Origin: Arabidopsis thaliana
Taxonomy: Eukaryota; Streptophyta; Magnoliopsida; Brassicales; Brassicaceae
Length of the DNA stretch: 64,000 nt
Assembly: GCF_000001735.4 (NCBI RefSeq)
Contig: NC_003076.8
Location: 1,488,001-1,552,000 of the forward strand
Direction of reading: 5' to 3'
Shown: positions 47,251 to 60,197 of the stretch, one piece after another
How the letters are laid out: each line of letters begins with the position of its first letter
How positions within the stretch are numbered: position 1 is the stretch's first letter
Made by a program: the position numbers and the translations under genes
Notes under the pieces: generated by a model
What the model was told of the DNA's origin: nothing
Seen by the model: the letters and a program-made list of their open reading frames with translations, nothing else
The model's database searches: none

Positions 47251-48923
47251 GAGATCTGAAGATGGAGTGTGGTGATGTGACTCTCTGAATCTCTCTCAAT
47301 CTGGATCCAAGCTTTCTTCTCTACAGAGAGATAGTTTATAAGGAAGACGAAGAGGAGAATCTTGGGATGGCTAAGAAGATGCAAAGAGCAAGCTATTTGT
47401 CTCCTCTACTCGTCACTCTTCCAGATTTTTAAAATATTAATATATTTGTCACAAATCATAATCCAACCAAGCAACAACCACCACCACCACCGACAACTTC
47501 CACAGTCGATTTTTTTCTAGTTACAGTTTTACAGTGGCTGTAAAAAAAGTGAAAAAACGGCCGATAAACCTTTAAAATATCCTTAGAAATATATTATCAT
47601 CGAATTAGTGACTAAATCAAAATAGTAATTGATATTTGATAGTGATATAACTAAAATAGAAGTGTGAAGAACACAACAAATCACAAGTAGTGGGGTAAAG
47701 GATATTCATCGTCACTAACTTTCTTACAGATAAAACTTAAAAAGTATTTGCCGACAAAAATAAAACTTCAAAATATTAATTAATCAACGGATTAGTCCAA
47801 TGAATAAATCAAAATATATTGATAGTGATGCTTTACTTACTAGTATATCAAAATAGGCTAAAACCAGCGGGCTGAAAAAATAAAGGTCCAACTCTAGTAT
47901 CATCAAGCCCAACAGAATCGAGAAAATGGGTTTGTTGGACTTTGCAGACAAAATTGGTATATGTTCGGTTTACGTTATTTACGAGAGAAAATTGAATCGA
48001 ACCGAACCCAATAATTAATAGGTCAAACTTTGATAACTGGTGGTGCATGTGGAGATGTGTGGCCACTAGTGCAGCAAAGAACAGACTGTCAGATAGACAA
48101 AAGAAGAAAATGGCAAACATTTGAATCCCAAAGAGCGCCACTTTCTCTTCGCTATCCGACAAATCTTCCCTCCTCTTTGTCGTCCCTTTAAACCTTTCCA
48201 CCTTCTGCTTCGTAACTCTCGTACCCTAGCAATCCTCTACTTAAACCTTCCTTTGTTTCTCCTTCACTTTTCCTGTAAATCTGCTCTTTTGTTCCCTCGA
48301 TCATATCAATTTTCAAGGTCAGTGAAATCTCATGTTTATTTGGTCCTATGTGAATCAGATTTCAGGGTTTGATATTTGTTTGTTCCGTTGATGTGTTTTG
48401 TAGATCTTATGATCTGAGTTACTTGCTCTGTTTTTCTGAGATTTATGGAGGGTCTTTGTCTATGTTTCTTCACCGTTGCAAATGAGTTATAATTTCTGTT
48501 TACATGTAGTGAAAAAAGTTCAGTTCTGTGACATAAGAAAGTCTTAAAATTTACGCAACCCTAGTTTTTTTATTTTCTAAGATTTCAATTAAAGAACATT
48601 AGCTTGTCTCTTCATGATAGTTTTCCACTGATTATTATCACAACTTTTTTTTTTGTTAGATATTTTTAATCGAAATTATTGTAGAGATAAATATAAATAC
48701 GTTTTTTTTTTTTTTGGTCAAAAAATATAAATACGTTTAGTTATAGCTAAATCTTAGGAGTATAAAAAAAAAAAAAGTAAATAAAAATCTTACCAGTTTT
48801 TATATCTCGTATATCTTCTGTATTTTTAGGGTTTTTCTGTTACATCATTCTATGTTTACGTTTCTTTGATTTTTTTTTGCTTGATCATTTTTAAGTTGAT
48901 TCGCTTTTTGTTGTTTAAGTGTA
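47251..48923. other. Divergent promoter region of CESA3 and the coiled-coil gene
   Basis: CESA3's promoter occupies the left part and includes GA/CT-rich leader text near 47280-47330. From about 48120 to 48923 the sequence looks like a leader with one or more introns for the plus-strand gene. No other gene is seen. Confidence 0.5.
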
Positions 48924-50318
48924 ATGGATTTTACAACAGTTGAGGTCCCAGATGAGTGGCCACATAATTCGAATTCCTTTGTGGACATCTCAACAGGTAT
49001 AACCGTATAATTCATTCATGTCTTATTTTGGTTGTGTGCGTTTCCGTTCAAACGTAGAAATCTTATTAGACATATCAATTGTCAAGTTTCAGATCACAAT
49101 GGATCTTCACCTCCTGTAACTCCAAAGTCTGATACAGTAGCTTCCAACTTTGACCAAGGAAGTTCTGATGTTTCTGGCAATCATGATTCTAACTCTTCTT
49201 ATTCCGATTTAGATTCGGACACGGAGGCCTTTTACTCATCTTTTAACCATCACCTCGTATCACCAGGGTCAATGGATAGCCATGACTTATCCCCGGAGAA
49301 ACAAATGAGTTATGAAGAATTGATGAAGAAATATGTCCAGTGTGAAGAAGAGCTTAGGACTACGAGTTTGAAACTTCAAGAATTTGAGCAAGAGATTGAG
49401 AAACTAAAGGAGACCGAGAAAAAAGAATCGGTTGTTCTGTTTGGCGAGTATCTACGTGGTGAGCGAGAAATCGCACAAGGAGAAATTGCGATTAGGGACA
49501 TAGCTATTGAGACTGAGAGAAAGCGAGTTCTCGAGGTGCAAAGACAGGTGGTTGATTTGGAAACTGAGCTTTCAGACTTAAGTTTCAAATTTGAGCATCT
49601 AGTGAATGAGCATGAGGTGAGTAGGGACTGTTTAGATGTGTCATTTTCTGAAATCTCTAAGCTAAGGGAAATGTTGTGTGATTGTCAGCAAAATTTCTCT
49701 ATTGAGAAAACAAAACTGGTAGATCAGATAAAGCATTCTGAGGCAGAGAAAATGGAGATGCAGAGGAAAGAGGTTGAGTTGCAAGCTGAAATCAGTGCAT
49801 TGAAGACAGACTTGGCCACACGTGGTGAGCATATTGAAGCATTAAACAAAGATTTCGACAAGCACAAGCTGAGGTACGACATGTTAATGGCAGAGAAAGA
49901 CGGAGTATGTGCTGAAGTAGACAATCTAAAAGCAGAGATGAGATCAAGAGACATCCAAATTCAGCAAATGGAGGAGCAACTTAACCAGCTGGTCTATAAG
50001 CAGACAGAGCTTGTGTCTGAATCAGGAAATGCCAAGAACACTGTTGAGGAACTGAAAGCTGTGGTTAAAGAACTGGAGATTGAAGTAGAGCTGCAGAGTA
50101 AGGCCAAGAAAACTGTGGAGGAACTGAGAGCTACGGTCTGGGAAATGGAGAAGCATGCAGAGTTGCAGAGGAATGCGATATCACAAGGAGAGGAAGAGAA
50201 ACGAGAGGCGATTAGACAGCTTTGTTTCTCTCTGGATCATTACAAAAGCGGATATAAACAGCTTTTGTGGTATCTTTCGGGCAATAACCAGCAACATCAA
50301 ACAACCATGGTCGTGTGA
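48924..50318 (+). CDS. Long coiled-coil protein (myosin/tropomyosin-like)
   Basis: Two coding exons (48924-48996 and 49093-50318) encode 432 residues. The first 75 or so are Ser/Asp-rich and disordered. From about residue 85 (SYEELMKKYVQCEEEL) to 405 the sequence is heptad-like with many Glu, Lys, Leu and Gln. A short tail (HYKSGYKQLLWYLSGN) ends the protein. There is no enzyme domain or membrane segment. Proteins of this kind usually act as scaffolds or cytoskeletal adaptors, but nothing here fixes the role. Within the coil, a segment around KNTVEELKAVVKELEIEVEL is imperfectly repeated as KKTVEELRATVWEMEKHAEL. AT5G05180 by position; I recall a paralog on chromosome 3. Confidence 0.88.
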
Positions 50319-53300
50319 GTTTCGATTGAATACTCTTATCATTTCTTTAGTCGTTACAGTCTTATGTCTTTCTTTGTCTCGTCATGTTTTTTTATGTTAT
50401 TCTGAGTTATGTTCTCTCTCAAACTCTTGGACATTAATCTTAAGATTTCTTTAGTAAGAAGCGCAATTTATATGAAATTCTAGCTTCTTTTTTTTTTTGT
50501 GCACCTATATGAAATTCTAGCTTGGAAATGCTTTTATATATGTGGCTTTAATTTTGTGTGATTTTATAAAAGTATTTTTGAACTTAGGGTATCTACAGGT
50601 GTTTCTGTCTGGAGTTTTTATTTGTGCTTATGTAATAGTGACGTAAAGCCTAAGTAATTAAAAGTGAGAGAGAAAAAGTCAAAAGCCAAACACAAACCTA
50701 ATCCTCCAATATCTCAACTTGGTTGACTCTCTCAATACAAGGATTGGAGTTAATGTGAAATACTAAGGACTCAATTATTATGGTCCTTGATTTATGATTT
50801 TTGTTCAGAAAAATTTAGTGAACACAAAAACAAATTCTTCTCGCCCAAACCAGTGAAGAAATATGAAATCTAAAATTTAAAACTAAATCTGAACCAGAGA
50901 AGTAATATTCCCAAAATCAAAGTTGAACGAGTCTGATTTCTATACTGCGTCTATGTATATGCTCCCAGTTCCATTTCTATTTGTGTTGAAACTTTTAAGT
51001 ATTGGTCAAACAATTTTTGTTTTTTTTTGGGTTTTAACAATTTATAATAAGATCTGACTATCTCAGGATTGGTCATGTTCAACAAGACTTAGTTTCATCT
51101 AATCCACATAAAGTAAATAAAAAAAAATCTCAAGTTATAGTTTGATATTATAGGTCTATTACGTAAACTTTCCTCCATATGTAACGATATATGATCGACC
51201 GCGTAAAGATGCACGCGCATGCAAATATTTTAATTTGATTGTTTTAGTTTATGCTTTCATGGTAGTATTAAAGTTGTAAATGTGATTGCATGTGTGAGTG
51301 TGTGAAAGGACTTTGCAAGACCGCTGGCTACGAACTTTATTAGTTAGATACAACAAATTTATCAATTATCAATCTTAAAAGATAGCTAAAGAAAACGTTA
51401 CTATGGGCCCTTTTTCTTTCTTTAATTCTTTCATATGGAATCTATTATTAATTAAAGACATGTATTAAAGAATTTCAGGTGTAAAAGAATAGTTTTTTGC
51501 TTTGAGGTGTCTATCTTTATTTATAATCGGAAATTTTCAAGTAAAAAGAAATAGACTCTCCAAAGCATAGGTAGAATAATTGAATATTCTTATCAATTAA
51601 ATCGTCTATAGTAGCCAATTATGATTGCAATCGTTGTGCGAATATAACCAGCATGGTATATATCACAAGTTTTTAGTTAGTGAATTTTTTAGTTATTTCA
51701 AGAGCTTGTTCTGTAGAATAAACCAAAAACTAAAAGAAAATCCATTCTATTCAATACCATAACTTCATGTGTTCACGAAACATCATGGGAACACAGTAAA
51801 TAGAAAAACAAAATCAATTTATAACTATATATGAATGTTGTCAAATGGGAGTTGACCTCCAATATTATCTTTTATACATTTGAAACTTTAATTTTGACTT
51901 TTTTTTAGTAAGATAGTTTTTGTTCATGTCCTGAATGTTAGGTAACAGCTAGCGATTTGAAATAGAAATAAACATTTACAAACCATGTAGTGGTCCAAAC
52001 CATTGACTCAATTAAAGAGTCAACGCATAATCGAATTTGTAATCTGTGAAGAAGAAGACTCGAATGGTATTGAACTTGATTTGATTTGATTCGTTTTGTG
52101 AATCGTATCCCGTTAGTCATTGGATTGTGCAGAGAAAACAAATATTGAAGCAACCTCTAATTAAGTCTACAAAGAAATAGGACACCACAACAAAGGTTGA
52201 CTTTTACAGAATCACAAAGCCAAAACGATAATCTAGAAAGTAGAGAAACTAGACAGCACAAAACGATAAAAGACCGAGTCTGTCGACCATTACCTTAGTT
52301 TTTTTTCATATCGTTAAAAAATAATGTGATATACATGTACGTTAATACTTAATATATACTATTTGACTTGAGATAGCCCTACAAAACTTTTATTCATTTA
52401 TTTCTCACAAGTTCCCTAAAACTTTATGAACCAATTTGAAGATTAATATTTTGTTACGTTGCTATCAATTTCAAATTCTTTGTAGGTGCTATATTTGAAA
52501 ACTGGTTTCATACCTAAAAAGGTTATGAACCAAAGACTCAACTTGTCTGGTTATAAATAAAAGTGATTGAAAACACTCACACGGCTAGTGAATTCTCATT
52601 AGAAAAATGAAAAGTTCGTTAAATTCGACCAGTGATATAAATATATATACGAAAAACATATGATCATTATGCTTTTTGTCAGGTCCTAGAAATAAATATG
52701 TGGAACCCAATTCATTTCAACATTCACGGTAATTTAATTTCCCTTGGCAACATTTAGTCATTTACCGGAATATTCAAACTTCGAATGTTAGGAAATATTT
52801 AAGAAGGTAATGGTAAAAAGTAAGAAAAAAAGGACTGGGATCAATAAATGAGAAAAATGGAAGTAGTAGTGGGGCTAAAATTTCTCTATCCAAAATAAAT
52901 GAAACAGGCGCCGACATTAACAACACCATTCCATTTATAACTCTTTATCCAAATTTTTATTTAGCTGAACCCAATTTACTCTTTCTCTTATCTTCCTCTA
53001 CTTAATTCTTCTAACAAAGCTCTGTTGCAGATGCTTTCTTTAGAAAAAAATTGGGCCAATATTGTTTATTGAAAAGATCAACAACAGACTGGGTTTTGTT
53101 TAAGAAAGAATAGTGATTAGAGAACGAGTCGTTGATGTTCTAATTGACTTGCAAGAATGAAAAAAGATACCAAAAAATTCCTCAAAGAGATATTAAAAAG
53201 AAAAAACTTTTTAGACACGGAAAAAGAGAGACTTTTCTCAGAGGAAAAAAACAAGAAAAGAGAGAAACCATAGTAAAAAAAAAAAAAAAACTGTCTGTCC

Positions 53301-53852
53301 AACGATTTGTTTTTGTTTTTTTGTCTCTGTTCTCTCAATTCTTCTTCTTCTTCTTCTACTTCGCCCCCACGACAAGAAATTCTCCTCTCTATTTCTATCT
53401 CATTCTTTCTCTCTCTCTCTATAAAATCTTCAACTTCTGGGTTTATTCTTCCACAATCCCTCGAGTTATAATAACTCTCTGCAAAGAGTTTTACTTTGAT
53501 TCTTCTGTGGAGGATCTTACACAATTTTCATGGCTTCTTGAATCATGTAATCTTTTCCTTCTCGCCATTTTTCATCTCTACCCGGATCCGTAACCAGCTC
53601 TCAGACCAGACCCGGGTTATACCATTTCTCCTCCTTAAAAGTCACACCGCGTTGACCTTCTTCCTCTGGTCTCCTCTCCCATTTTCTTTTAAAGAACTTC
53701 ACAAAGTTTCAATCTTTTACTTTGGTTCCTCTCTCTCTCTCTGTTTATTAGGGTTCTGGGTTCTGTTGATGATGATTCTCTAACTAATGAGGTAGAGTTA
53801 TAACCCAAAAATAACAAAAGTAGAGTTAAGTCTTTGAAATTTGGTACCAACA
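50319..53852. other. Intergenic DNA and EDR4 leader
   Basis: AT-rich with no recognisable gene from 50319 to about 53240. From about 53290 to 53852 the CTT/CT-rich sequence is the probable EDR4 5' leader. Reading frames there on both strands are low in complexity and are rejected as genes. Confidence 0.5.
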
Positions 53853-55875
53853 ATGGCGAGCCAGACGGGTCAGAAAATTCGGTTGGTGAGGTGTCCCAAG
53901 TGCTTGAAGATTCTACAGGAAGACGAAGATGTTCCTGTTTATCAGTGCGGTGGTTGTTCCGCCATTCTTCAAGGTAACTTTCTTTCCATTTCGATTTTGC
54001 CTCTGATTATAATGTGAACTCTGTCCCTGAATCTGGCTTTGTTCTACTCCTGGTTGTCCATCTGTTTGGATGTCTGAGCTCAAACCAGTTGTGTTTTGTG
54101 GCATGATCTCTTTCATTATTAAATTTGGTTGTTGCTTCTTTGATTCAGCGAAAAGGCGGAACATTGCTCCAAGCAGTACACCAAGTGCAGGAGAGACAGA
54201 GAGGGCTCAAGCCAATGAGCCGCAAAGCGTACCTGAAACCAACAATGTGTCCAGCAGCTCGGGGCAGGACACGGTTCTGCCGTCATCTCCAGGTCGTTCC
54301 GTGGACCAAGAGTATGAGAAAGGTAGGAATGCATCCATGGAGTCTACGGAGAAGGAGCTTGATGACTTAGAGTTATCTAATGGAGATGGGACAAATGAAA
54401 TTCAAGAGCAGGAATGTTCACTTGGTGATTCTGAGAAGAATGAAAGAGAAGACAACTCCAGATTGGAGTCTCATATGATGAACACCGTAGCAGAAGCTGC
54501 AGGATCTGGATCTAGCTCTGGAAGCTTGAGCGTTGATCATGTGGTGGCTGCAAGAGCGAGTAATCCATCCGGTAACTCTGAGATTTCACCGGATGCTTCC
54601 CCCGTAGAAGAGAAGCAAAGCCAACTTGACATTCTTGCAAACAAGACTCCTTCTGCTTATGATGTGGTGGCTGCAAGAGCGAGTAATTCATCTGGCAATG
54701 CTGAGATCTCACCTGATGCTTCCCCTGTTGAAGAGAAGCAAAGCCAACTTGATTATCCTGCAAACAAGACTTCTTCTGCTTATGATGGGAGTGAGTCTTC
54801 CTCTGACGAAAGGGAAGGCCAACTTCTCGATGATGACGAACAATGGAATGCTCTTCAGAAAATAAGATCAGGCAAATTTGAGATGCATAGATACCCTGGG
54901 TATAAGGAGCAAGGCGCTAGTTCCTCCTCCCCTTTCTCTGAGAATAGGCGCAATGGGATTACCACATACAACGAGCGGCATCAGAACAGGTCTCTACAGC
55001 TAGAGGGACCAGGAGGGCGCCTTGGCAGACAAGGGAGGAGACATGTGACAGAACAACTTCGGCCTGACATGCCTTTCTATCCGAGAGAATCATACACACG
55101 TGGAAGCCCTTCCCATCCGTCACATGATGAGTTTGATCGCTATCCCCGTGCACACTCACTTCAAATGCCTTCATACGCTGGAGGCATGAACCACGATTTT
55201 GTTGACTATATGTATCACAACAACCCAAGGGCAAGAGGTCAGGGCCAAGGAAGTAGGATCTCAGGTGAAATGGGAAGAAACCATGGCGGTTGGTATTCAG
55301 GTCAGCTTCATAATTCTTACAGTTCATATTCTGCAAGTCCACAGAGACCAATGGAACAACCTGAGTATCATCCGAGATGGAGGCGTGAGATAGTCTCAGA
55401 CGTGGAGGATCATCAGCGTAATAGACATGCTGGCCACCACCATGAGTTACAGACCCGTCGTCTAAGAGAGAGACAACGTGTGGCCAAGCGTCATGTCCGT
55501 CCAACAGCTGGTGGGGCACCTTTTGTTAGCTGTTACAGTTGCTCAGAAAACCTGCAGCTTCCTGTAGACTTTCTCATTTTCAAGAGGAAACATCATCTTC
55601 TCAGATGCGGCACTTGCACCACTGTTCTCAGATTCTCACTTCAGTCCAGAAATCATTTAGTTCCTGCAGTAACACATGACATAAATGCTAATAGGAATAG
55701 CAATTCAACATCAGAGTCTCCCATAGACAAAGCTCCCTCCAAACCTGAAAAGCTGAGATCCTCTGTTCAGGATGAGGAGCTACCTGTGGCTAGAGGCTCT
55801 CCGCTTCACCGACTAATGGGATATTCTACTGTAAGCCAAGTCTTTAAAGTTTCACAGCGTCCTCCTTCTATATAG
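53853..55875 (+). CDS. EDR4: EDR4-type zinc-ribbon immune regulator
   Basis: Two exons (53853-53973 and 54149-55875) give 615 residues. The N-terminus is a zinc ribbon (VRCPKCLKIL ... YQCGGCSAIL, about 12-40). A long acidic, Ser-rich region follows with a 41-residue exact-phase tandem repeat (DNA 54541-54786), then an Arg/Gly/Tyr-rich region. A C-terminal DUF3133-type zinc ribbon (FVSCYSCSENLQLP ... LRCGTCTTVLRF) closes the protein. EDR4 is known to associate with clathrin heavy chain 2 and to control EDR1 relocation in powdery mildew responses. I recall AT5G05190 as EDR4. It is convergent with ABC1K9. Confidence 0.92.
54541..54786 (+). repeat. In-frame tandem duplication of 123 bp in EDR4
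   Basis: Units 54541-54663 and 54664-54786 both encode VVAARASN-x-SGN-x-EISPDASPVEEKQSQLD and end SAYD. Period is exactly 123 bp, 41 codons. A recent, phase-preserving duplication in a disordered region. Confidence 0.95.
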
Positions 55876-56205
55876 ATCTCTGCTTCAGATGAAGCAACGA
55901 GAACTATGAACTTCTGAGAATCTGAGATGGAAAGTTTTGCCATTGTTTGCCATTCTTTATTTCACTTCTGTGTATAGGTAAAAGATTTGTCTCTGCACTT
56001 TTGTTTAAAGTAGAAACCATGACACTTGTGAAAAATTATACAAAAAAATAGAAGAAGATATAGTTCATCTGTTGTATATAGTCATGATATGTTTGTAACA
56101 AGATTGAATTCATCATCGTTCTTGGCTTGATAATCTACTATAACATTACCACTTGTAAATAAATAAAAAGTTTGAATAGGTTTAGTGAAGTATATTTGCA
56201 TAAAC

Positions 56206-59082
56206 TTAGTTGAAGCTGTCCTTGTATCCATTCGTCCTCTTGTTGGACGCGATAGAGATCCGCTGATCCTGCAGCATGTTCAGGTTTGGGGCTAATAGTC
56301 TTGTGTATCGATCGAAGTACAGAAGTTGCTTCAACAGAAGTGCAAACTCTCTCGGGAACTTAAGACCATATGATTCGCTAACACGCACCTATAAGAAAGT
56401 GAACTTATTTTCAACTGCTGAAAGCTCAAATCCTGGGGTTTATCTTAACTCAATGCAACTTCTATATCCTCTTAACAACTTTCAAACCAAAAAAAAATCC
56501 TTAAGAAATTACGTCTAACTGCTTACCAGGTCGAGGAAAAGAGCATTCATCTGTCTCTCATCCATAACTACGTTAGCAGCAACAGCAGTAGTGTCTGAAT
56601 TTGTTCCACGAGCTGTAGCCACTACTATCTCTGTATCTAGTTCCTGCAAGAAGAGATTCACTTTTCTCTATAAGATTAGCCAAAGTTGTTGTAGTTGTTT
56701 TGCACTACAGTTCGGAAAGCAAATCAAGCTGGTTCCTCTGAACAGATGTAGCTGGTTACAGAGAGCCATCATAGTCAGTAAAGAGTAAAATTTCTTGCCT
56801 GGATAGATGAGAACATCTTTTCCAAGTCTTTTGCAAAAGCTTTGCCATCAACATCTCTGTTTGTGGCGCCCATTTGAATCAAAGCTGAGGCCATGGATTC
56901 ATATTCTTCAGTTGCAATAGACGCTAAAAATACTTCCATAGCAGCCCATGTTTTGGGGGATATCCGACCAACAATGCCTGAAAAAAATGTGGATACTTAC
57001 TTGAATACACAAAAAATTACCAATAAAAAGGAAGAGTATTTATGGAAAAAGACTGCATTTTTCTGTATTAATAGATGAGTCAGAGGTAAGTAGGCAAGAA
57101 ATGTTGCACTAATTAGGCTTGAGAGAGTATGATTTACCAAAATCAAGAAACCCAATCCGGCCATCACGCAACAGCCATAAGTTTCCTGCATGTACATCAG
57201 CATGGAAGCTTTCACAAGCAAGTAAGCTTCCAAACCTGCAAGTTACATCACATGAAGATTCATTTTACTAACAGCTACATTTAGGAGGGAGAACAATCTT
57301 AATCATAATATTGAATTTCAAAGATCTTACCACACATTAAGCGCGGTAATAAGGCTGTTTTCGGGACTGGAAACAAGTGATCTTATAGAGTCCAGATCAG
57401 TCAGAGGAACTCCATATAGCCTCTCCATTGTAAGTACCCGCCGGCTGCTGCAGTACTTATATACTCTTGGAGCAGTAGCTTGCCCTGTCAACCCCATGGT
57501 TTCAAGATATCTCTTAAATGACTCAATGTTTTGAGCCTCCTTATTGAAATCTACTTCTTCAAGCATTGACTCACGAATATCTTTGACAATTCCAACCTAT
57601 CCATAGGATAATATTGTTTAGAGAGTATCTTAAGAGCGACTGCAAATCAAATACAGAGGAGATTACCAGTGAAGTACGGCTAAACTCAGGACTAAGGAAC
57701 TCAAATATACGGGAAACAACGTAGATAAAGTTCAAATCTGCCACTAAGAAATCTTCTATCCCAGGCTTCAAGACTTTAATCACAACATCCTCTTGGGAGC
57801 CTCGAAGCCTTGCACCATGGACCTGGTCATGATGATTCCCTTAAGCAGAAGAAGAGTACATGAACAAAATGAATTTTGATCATTGAAGTACAAGTAGAAG
57901 AACACACTTGTGCTATTGAGGCTGATGCAATTGGCGTAGGGTCAACATATTCGTATACACTTTCAATGGGTCTCCCAAGCTCCTCTTGCAAGATTTTACG
58001 AATTTCTTCAAATGGCACAGGAGGAGCTTTGTCAAAGCAGTTCTGAAATTCTTTGACATATTCTGGTGGGAACAAAGTTGGCGCAGATGCTATAAACTAC
58101 AAATTCAAAGATACATTACAAGTATTGTTAAATGGATAGAATAGGAAATATATAGAGAAGCAACAAAATATGATAACTAAGCTTACTTTAGACATACACA
58201 GTTCACATGGTTCTAGATATTTACATGATATCATCAGAGGATACAATATGCTCTACATTTAGCAACATGATTTACCTGGCCCAGCTTAATGTAAGTAGCT
58301 CCCATGCGTTCAAAGAGTTTCCTCAAATATAGAGGAGACAGTAGACCAAGCTGCAATTCACTTGGTAATCCACCAGACGCGCTTGTAGACTGCAGCGAGT
58401 GAGAGAGTAGTTAGCAATCAAAGATAGTTTGACATCATAAGCAAAAAGATAATTTCAGCCACCTTAGATAAATCATTTAGCCACTCTCCTCCAACCCCTA
58501 CAAAGGCTTGAACACCTTGGACAAGGCGTGTCACACCTCGTGGACCTGTGTTTATCGATGTCTGAACTATATCCTCAACCAATTTGGGCAATTTCTCTAT
58601 CTGGCCTGCATCAAAAGCCATGTAAACAAGTAAATGGATCAATAAACTGTCATCCAATATGTAGATTTTTACAAAATAAATCCAATAAGCAACAAAGAAT
58701 ACCCTAACGAGATACAATTCAGAATCATAGATGTATACAATGAGATTGAGTTTACAAGAAGAAGGAAATTTCTGTACTTTGAAGACGAGAAGTGAAAAGG
58801 TCCTGAGTTTGCGAATACTGGGCTGTAAGAACAAAACCCTTGAAATTCCTGGCTCCGATCATCTTCTTAGACGTTCCTGACACAGTTCTCGCGACGGGAA
58901 ACTGAAAAATGAAGCTATCGAGATTGAGCAGCGAGTAAAGGACCTTTGCAAATTTTGGTAGCTAAGCCATAAAGAGCAGATCAAGGAAACGACTTTACTG
59001 AAGGAAAGAGAAGAGAAAACAAGTAAACCTGAGAATGGTGAAATAACGGTAACCGCGTGCCACGGAAAGCTGAGACCGCCAT
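56206..59082 (-). CDS. ABC1K9: Plastid ABC1-like atypical kinase ABC1K9
   Basis: Eleven coding exons on the minus strand: 59029-59082, 58778-58901, 58463-58605, 58276-58389, 57908-58096, 57667-57822, 57331-57596, 57138-57235, 56799-56977, 56527-56643, 56206-56388. They encode 540 residues. The N-terminus is Arg/Ser-rich and fits a plastid transit peptide. ABC1/UbiB hallmarks are present: KLGQ at 142-145, an Ala/Ser-rich nucleotide loop ([14 protein letters not shown]), the VIKV lysine, a catalytic HADVHAGN (360-367) and DFG (380-382). Members sit in plastoglobules and affect prenyl-lipid metabolism; the substrate is unknown. The intron after coding exon 9 starts with GC (CAG|gcaag), a non-canonical GC-AG donor. 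AT5G05200 by memory; convergent with EDR4 and divergent from the SURF6 gene. Confidence 0.95.
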
Positions 59083-60197
59083 CGTTCGCCGGCGATTGAA
59101 GCAGCAGAGACAAGACACTCCGGTCAAGCTTTATTACTCACAAAACGCACAGAAAAGCGACACCGTTTTGTATATTTTGAAAATTGAAAATATCCTGAGG
59201 CGGAGTGAAGGGGAATATGCCACGTGGAAACGTGTAAGTGGTTGTTTTCCTCCTCACAAGTCACAACATATTCGTGAAAAACTCTCGGTACGATTCGATT
59301 TCCGGTTAACCTCTTTTAAATCCCATTAAACCGAACCGTTTTTGCGACGCTGGAGGAGAAGTTGAGATAACGCGGTTTTACATAAATACCCTTATAAAAA
59401 TTGAGAAATAACAAAACCATTCAAACCCTAACCACTTTCACGGAACCTCTTCATCTTCGTCTCTCTGTCTTTTTTCTTCTCTCAACGCCGTTGATTCGCC
59501 ATCGTCGCTACCGGTGAGATTTTCCTTCGATTGTCTTTCTTTTATTCCATCAATTCGCTCTCTTTCCATCTGGGTTTGTGCTTGTAGCTTAAAAAAATTG
59601 ATTATAGAGTCAGAATTGTTTATCACTTAAGATAATGAGTTCTGAGTTATAATGATTCCTGAACTGATATGTAGAAACTTCAACTTTTATTTGTTTCTAC
59701 GATTCATCCTTGTTTGCTTTAGGGTTCTTCTATTCTTTGTAGGATAAGATTTGTTTCTTTGGCTTGTTTATGTTTGCTTCTTATCCTCTTTATTCATCCT
59801 GAGCTTGTTATACTGGGGAAACTTGTTGTATTATACTAAGGTTTCTGTTTCTCTTCTGGATAATGAATAAGGATATTTGCTCAATTACACAACTTGGAAT
59901 TTTGTTTTTATGGATTAATGGTGTCTACAAAGTCATCTTCTTTAGTTCTGTATCTATCTAGCAAACGAGTAAACTTGGTGTCACTTGATGTGATTCAGTG
60001 ACTTGCTCGATTCTGACAAGATGCAGGAAATTCTGAATGTATTTGTACCAGCTTAGTTATAGCTATGTATAATGTATATCGAAATACATGTCTTATGATA
60101 TCTGTAGTCTTTCACAGTTACTAATATATCCTTGTTTTATTGCTGCAGATTGTCTTGAGGTTTACGACTTTTGGACTAATCTCCTCTGTGGAGAGCA
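59083..60197. promoter_or_regulatory. Shared upstream region of ABC1K9 and the SURF6-like gene
   Basis: The two genes are divergent. A telo-box AAACCCTAA at 59423-59431 sits at the start of the presumed SURF6 leader. Telo-boxes are typical of ribosome-biogenesis and translation genes. A leader exon ending near 59513 (CCGGTGAG donor) and an acceptor near 60149 (tgctgcag) suggest a leader intron of about 0.6 kb. Confidence 0.55.

Noticed and set aside
53117..53593. Long frames on both strands before EDR4
   Set aside because: They are low-complexity translations of a CT/GA-rich leader with no domain.
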